Part shown: positions 62,851-64,000 of the stretch, piece after piece | How positions within the stretch are numbered: the stretch's first letter is position 1 | Layout: each line of letters begins with the position of its first letter | Assembly (NCBI GenBank): GCA_012522445.1 | Contig: JAAYKL010000107.1 | Coordinates: forward strand, 39,270 to 103,269 | DNA: 64,000 nt | Source of the DNA: Myxococcales bacterium | GTDB taxonomy: Bacteria > Myxococcota_A > Polyangia > JAAYKL01 | Reading direction: 5' to 3' | Notes under the pieces: model-generated | Told to the model about the DNA's origin: nothing | The model's database searches: none | The model's input: the letters and a program-made list of their open reading frames with translations, nothing else | Program-made: the position numbers and the translations under genes

Positions 62851-64000
62851 ATGAAAAGACAAAAACACTTATGGCTTTCCACCTTGGTGCTAGTCGCACT
62901 TGTCGGGCTCTGGGGCTTGGCCGGTTGCGGCGATGACAGCGCTCGCACCCCGAGTGGCGACAAAAACAACAATAACGACGACCCCAACAATCCAAATAAC
63001 AATAACAACGACCCCAACAATCCAAACAACAATAACAACGACCCCAACAATCCAAATAACAATAGTAACAACAACGTCATCAATCCTGACGATATCCCGC
63101 CCATCGGCCAAGATGTCCCGCCCGACAGCAAGGTCATGAACATTCAAGAACAACTGAACAACGGCGCGATCAGCGTGAATGGCACCATGGTGATGCCCAA
63201 CCCCACTTCAGCCGTTGAAGTCGAAGGCACCACCGACTGGCGCTACGGCTCCCGCGCGGCCTACTCCATCGTTCACGACGACATCTGCGACTACCAGATG
63301 ACCGGCACCGAAAAAGGCTGGGAACTCGCCCGCGACCGCAGCCTGCCCGTGGGCTGGGGCATCATCGTCAGCCGTTGCCAGCGCCTGGGCTTTGGCGATC
63401 CCGACGGCGTCAACAACACGCCTTACTGGAACTTGGTCAAAGACATGCAAGCCGGCGGCCAGGAGATCGCCAACCACTCCTACACCCACCCGGACATCCG
63501 CGGTCTCTCCCAATGCGCCAAATGCGCTAGCGCGGCGCAATGCGACGAGGTTTGCCCCTCCGCCATGCGCGACATCAACGGCAACTTGGTCTCCGATGAC
63601 ATCAGCGTGCTCAACAACGCAGCGGGCAACCAAGTCGATGTCGAACTGGTGAAGTCCGGCGTCGATACCAAGGCCGAGTCTGGCATCGACCTCAACTTCT
63701 ACGTCTTCCCCCTCGACGTGGCCGACGACAACATGTTCGAAATTCTCAAGGGCCAAAACTACTGGGGCGCCCGCGGCGGTGACCGCGACATGGTGGGCAC
63801 CCTCAATAGCTGGGACGTCGACCTCAACGACCCGCTGGCCGACTTCCGCATCACCTTTGACGCCTACAACGAAGACACCAAGTGGGCCTCCCGCCACATG
63901 GACAAGGGCGCCGACCAGATGCTCTCCGAGTACCTCAACGCCGCCGTGCGCGACGGCAAATGGGCCCTGCGCGAGCTCCACTCGATTCGCCCCTCGTGCG
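62851..64000 (+). CDS. Polysaccharide deacetylase (NodB-like) lipoprotein, C-terminus outside window
   Basis: The first 383 codons of a secreted lipoprotein. Signal peptide with lipobox ending WGLAGC (Cys26), AGGAGG upstream of the ATG. An Asn/Pro-rich spacer with three copies of NNDPNNPNNN follows. The catalytic NodB-like domain begins near residue 130: SIVHDD (metal and base Asp pair) and EIANHSYTHP (His pair). It should remove acetyl groups from a sugar polymer such as peptidoglycan or chitin-like material. The window ends inside the gene. Confidence 0.82.
   Translation, partial: MKRQKHLWLSTLVLVALVGLWGLAGCGDDSARTPSGDKNNNNDDPNNPNNNNNDPNNPNNNNNDPNNPNNNSNNNVINPDDIPPIGQDVPPDSKVMNIQEQLNNGAISVNGTMVMPNPTSAVEVEGTTDWRYGSRAAYSIVHDDICDYQMTGTEKGWELARDRSLPVGWGIIVSRCQRLGFGDPDGVNNTPYWNLVKDMQAGGQEIANHSYTHPDIRGLSQCAKCASAAQCDEVCPSAMRDINGNLVSDDISVLNNAAGNQVDVELVKSGVDTKAESGIDLNFYVFPLDVADDNMFEILKGQNYWGARGGDRDMVGTLNSWDVDLNDPLADFRITFDAYNEDTKWASRHMDKGADQMLSEYLNAAVRDGKWALRELHSIRPSC
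62971..63060 (+). repeat. Three 30-bp tandem copies in the deacetylase spacer
   Basis: Units at 62971-63000, 63001-63030 and 63031-63060 encode NNDDPNNPNN/NNNDPNNPNN. Differences are one or two bases per copy. Confidence 0.9.

Overview
The window comes from a Gram-negative bacterium of the myxobacterial type (Myxococcota or the related Bradymonadales; inferred, not proven). The signs are a very high density of secreted lipoproteins and outer-membrane barrels, an MJ0042 zinc-ribbon/TPR protein, a PATAN/DUF4388-type protein, a DUF4398 lipoprotein beside an OmpA/TSP3 protein, a trypsin-like protease with a Cys-rich tail, a class II HMG-CoA reductase, and a translation initiation factor IF3 with an Ala/Pro-rich C-terminal tail. 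There are no insertion sequences, phage genes, CRISPR arrays or rRNA. Coding density is high and no stretch above 300 bases lacks a gene.

Layout. 1-7163 is mostly minus strand: a truncated lipoprotein, a lipoprotein, a UDPGP-type uridylyltransferase, HMG-CoA reductase, a DUF4388 protein and DNA polymerase III delta (holA), with rpsT on the plus strand. 7321-13612 is plus strand: the MJ0042/TPR protein, an SppA-like peptidase and a von Willebrand A lipoprotein. 13731-18086 (minus) holds two small membrane proteins, ruvA, ruvB and a 523-residue unknown. A frameshifted RlmI-like methyltransferase (plus) follows. 19177-26468 (minus) holds rplM-rpsI and a cluster with a biotinyl carrier, a DegT aminotransferase, an ABC ATPase, YfgM-like and BamB-like proteins and an ABC permease. 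26643-31044 (minus) holds a protease, a PDZ lipoprotein, tmk and a B12-type radical SAM protein. 31194-38177 (minus) is the classical tRNA-Val, thrS-infC-rpmI-rplT-pheS-pheT translation block; infC starts at AUU. 38270-46807 (minus) holds two paralogous outer-membrane proteins with an acyl-CoA ligase, an OmpA/DUF4398 pair and a mazG/acyl-carrier-protein pair.

From 46977 most genes are on the plus strand and richer in C-ending codons: an SGNH esterase lipoprotein, an alkaline-phosphatase-superfamily membrane enzyme (minus), then the most interesting part, 50508-54987. Here a phosphate-selective-porin-like protein, a VTC-type (polyphosphate polymerase) domain protein, a thymidylate-kinase-like P-loop protein fused to about ten helical repeats, and a DUF4956 membrane protein lie head to tail with overlapping or nearly touching ends. 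I read this as a candidate system for phosphate uptake and polyphosphate synthesis or handling. The housekeeping tmk lies elsewhere in the window, so the fused kinase-like protein probably has another job. A lipoprotein, a clade-3 type catalase, a Cys-rich lipoprotein, a second phosphatase-superfamily enzyme, a YfiH-type protein, a stand-alone AICAR transformylase, a glycosyltransferase and the start of a polysaccharide deacetylase lipoprotein complete the window.

Several start codons were moved from the longest open frame on the basis of Shine-Dalgarno (SD) sequences, family alignment or signal peptides; each entry says so.
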